A stretch of DNA of 20,273 bases from a virus: IMG/VR virus record IMGVR_UViG_3300007735_000448, positions 1 through 20,273 of that record; one strand, given 5' to 3'. Below are positions 19,580 through 20,273 of this stretch, in pieces. Within the stretch, counting starts at the first letter, position 1; every line of letters starts with the position of its first letter. The position numbers and the translations under genes are program-made. Under the pieces are notes generated by a model. The model did no database searches. It saw only the letters and a list, made by a program, of their open reading frames with translations, and was not told the origin of the DNA.

Positions 19580-19911
19580 TCAAGATGAACGAGCTTTTGT
19601 ATGCGCGAATGATACGCATGCTGCTTGATGGATGTACGGCACACGATATTGCCAACGAGACAGGACTACATATTGTAACGACGCAATCCTACTTGCGAGC
19701 ACTACACAGAGAGAAAGCAGTTCACGTCATTGGGTGGCTAAAGAACTCAAGGGGTGCGGATACTACAAAGATCTTCAAGGTAGGCGAAGGTGAAGATAAA
19801 CCCCGCACCATCATGACCCGCGCAGAGATCGCTAAACGCTATAAGTTTAAACAGAAGCTTAGGAAGCGAATGCAACGAGAGAAACTAATTATTGAAGGGG
19901 ATCGAGCATGA
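19576..19911 (+). CDS. Helix-turn-helix regulator-like protein
   Basis: A 111-aa protein. Residues 8-52 read as a helix-turn-helix of the winged type: YARMIRMLLDGCTAHDIANE, then TGLHIVTTQSYLRALHREKA, followed by strands VHVIGWLKNSRGAD and TTKIFKVGEG that could be the wing. The C-terminus is very basic (KRYKFKQKLRKRMQREK). A DNA-binding role is likely. It is the second such protein within 500 bp and is linked to its neighbours by ATGA overlaps. Confidence 0.68.
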   Translation: MIKMNELLYARMIRMLLDGCTAHDIANETGLHIVTTQSYLRALHREKAVHVIGWLKNSRGADTTKIFKVGEGEDKPRTIMTRAEIAKRYKFKQKLRKRMQREKLIIEGDRA

Positions 19912-20273
19912 ATAATTTTGAGTGTCCGAGGTGTGGGCATTGCTGCCATGTTGAAGAAGAACATAGGAATACTTTACGACAAGCAGCACAGCGAGCAGTA
20001 GAGGCGTTGGATTCAGACAATCCAGACATTCAGTTACGAGCAGCGATAGCCCTGCGCCAAGCACTTGTCGATGCCGACGACACATCGCAAAAACGTGTCG
20101 ATGAAAAGGAAAAACGTGAACATGAGCCGGTGGCAGAGATTCAAGTCGAAGATATGGGGAAACCATTTAACGCAATACGGGTGACGGTTCATTTCTACGC
20201 AGAAGTGCCTGCTGTGGGTACGAAACTCTACAAAGCACCACCAAAGCGTGATTTGACATGCGTATGCGGAGCA
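19908..20273 (+). CDS. Zinc-finger-like small protein, cut by the right edge
   Basis: An open frame from ATG 19908 (ATGA overlap, GGGG upstream) to the window end, 122 codons. The N-terminus has FECPRCGHCCHVEEEH, a Cys/His cluster suited to zinc. A helical, Ala- and Arg-rich middle (LRQAAQRAVEAL) and an acidic linker follow. Near the end VGTKLYKAPP is the small motif I know from the C-terminal parts of many accessory phage proteins, followed by another CVCGA pair. The end is not seen. The function is unknown. Confidence 0.7.
   Translation, partial: MNNFECPRCGHCCHVEEEHRNTLRQAAQRAVEALDSDNPDIQLRAAIALRQALVDADDTSQKRVDEKEKREHEPVAEIQVEDMGKPFNAIRVTVHFYAEVPAVGTKLYKAPPKRDLTCVCGA

Overview
This window is part of a tailed double-stranded DNA phage genome, or a closely related prophage or metagenomic phage contig. 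The gene content shows it: large and small terminase, portal, scaffold and major capsid genes in head-module order, followed by a long run of tiny overlapping genes. No host gene, tRNA, integrase or lysogeny module is visible. The families (long portal, GroES-like protein in the head cassette, MoxR/VWA cassette, DUF3310) suggest an aquatic, uncultured-type phage of a bacterium. Nothing fixes the host or the tail type.

Layout. (1) Positions 1-7424, minus strand: the late head module. In transcription order it reads terminase small subunit, terminase large subunit, portal, a small coiled-coil protein, a GroES-like co-chaperonin, scaffold-like protein, an unknown protein, a beta-rich virion protein and the start of the major capsid protein (cut by the window edge). 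Genes are tightly packed or overlapping. (2) 7425-8141: the divergent control region. It has a cluster of G-runs next to the terminase gene, then about 330 nt rich in RNA hairpins, then a long stem-loop that competes with another helix in front of the next gene. (3) 8142-8830, plus strand: one unrecognised 162-aa gene and one doubtful small gene, closed by a strong intrinsic terminator. (4) 8883-9295: an AT-rich regulatory region with repeated GCGTAAG motifs and three tandem iterons, the last of which covers an extended -10 promoter. (5) 9296-17445, plus strand: the early/middle operon. It starts with a 28-aa membrane peptide and a string of 54-74 aa proteins with stop/start overlaps. A three-gene cassette follows (MoxR-like AAA+ ATPase, DUF3150-like protein, HExxH/VWA protein), then an unknown 324-aa protein, an AT-hook DUF3310 protein, and a RAMP/Cas7-reminiscent protein with its partner. 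(6) 17445-18302: an 860-bp gene-free array. (7) 18321-20273: more small overlapping genes, including two predicted winged-helix proteins and a zinc-finger protein cut by the right edge.

The most unusual element is the array. It is a degenerate pentanucleotide repeat (GGNNN, mostly GGTNN) whose phase is reset by a 4-nt step, GGCA, at 18 places. Five of the 17 intervals are exactly 59 nt, which is GGCA plus eleven pentamers. It lies directly after a gene whose sequence shows three landmarks of RAMP (Cas7-like) RNA-binding proteins in the usual order. The second notable system is the MoxR/DUF3150/VWA-metallopeptidase cassette. All functional claims here rest on reading motifs by eye; no database search was possible.
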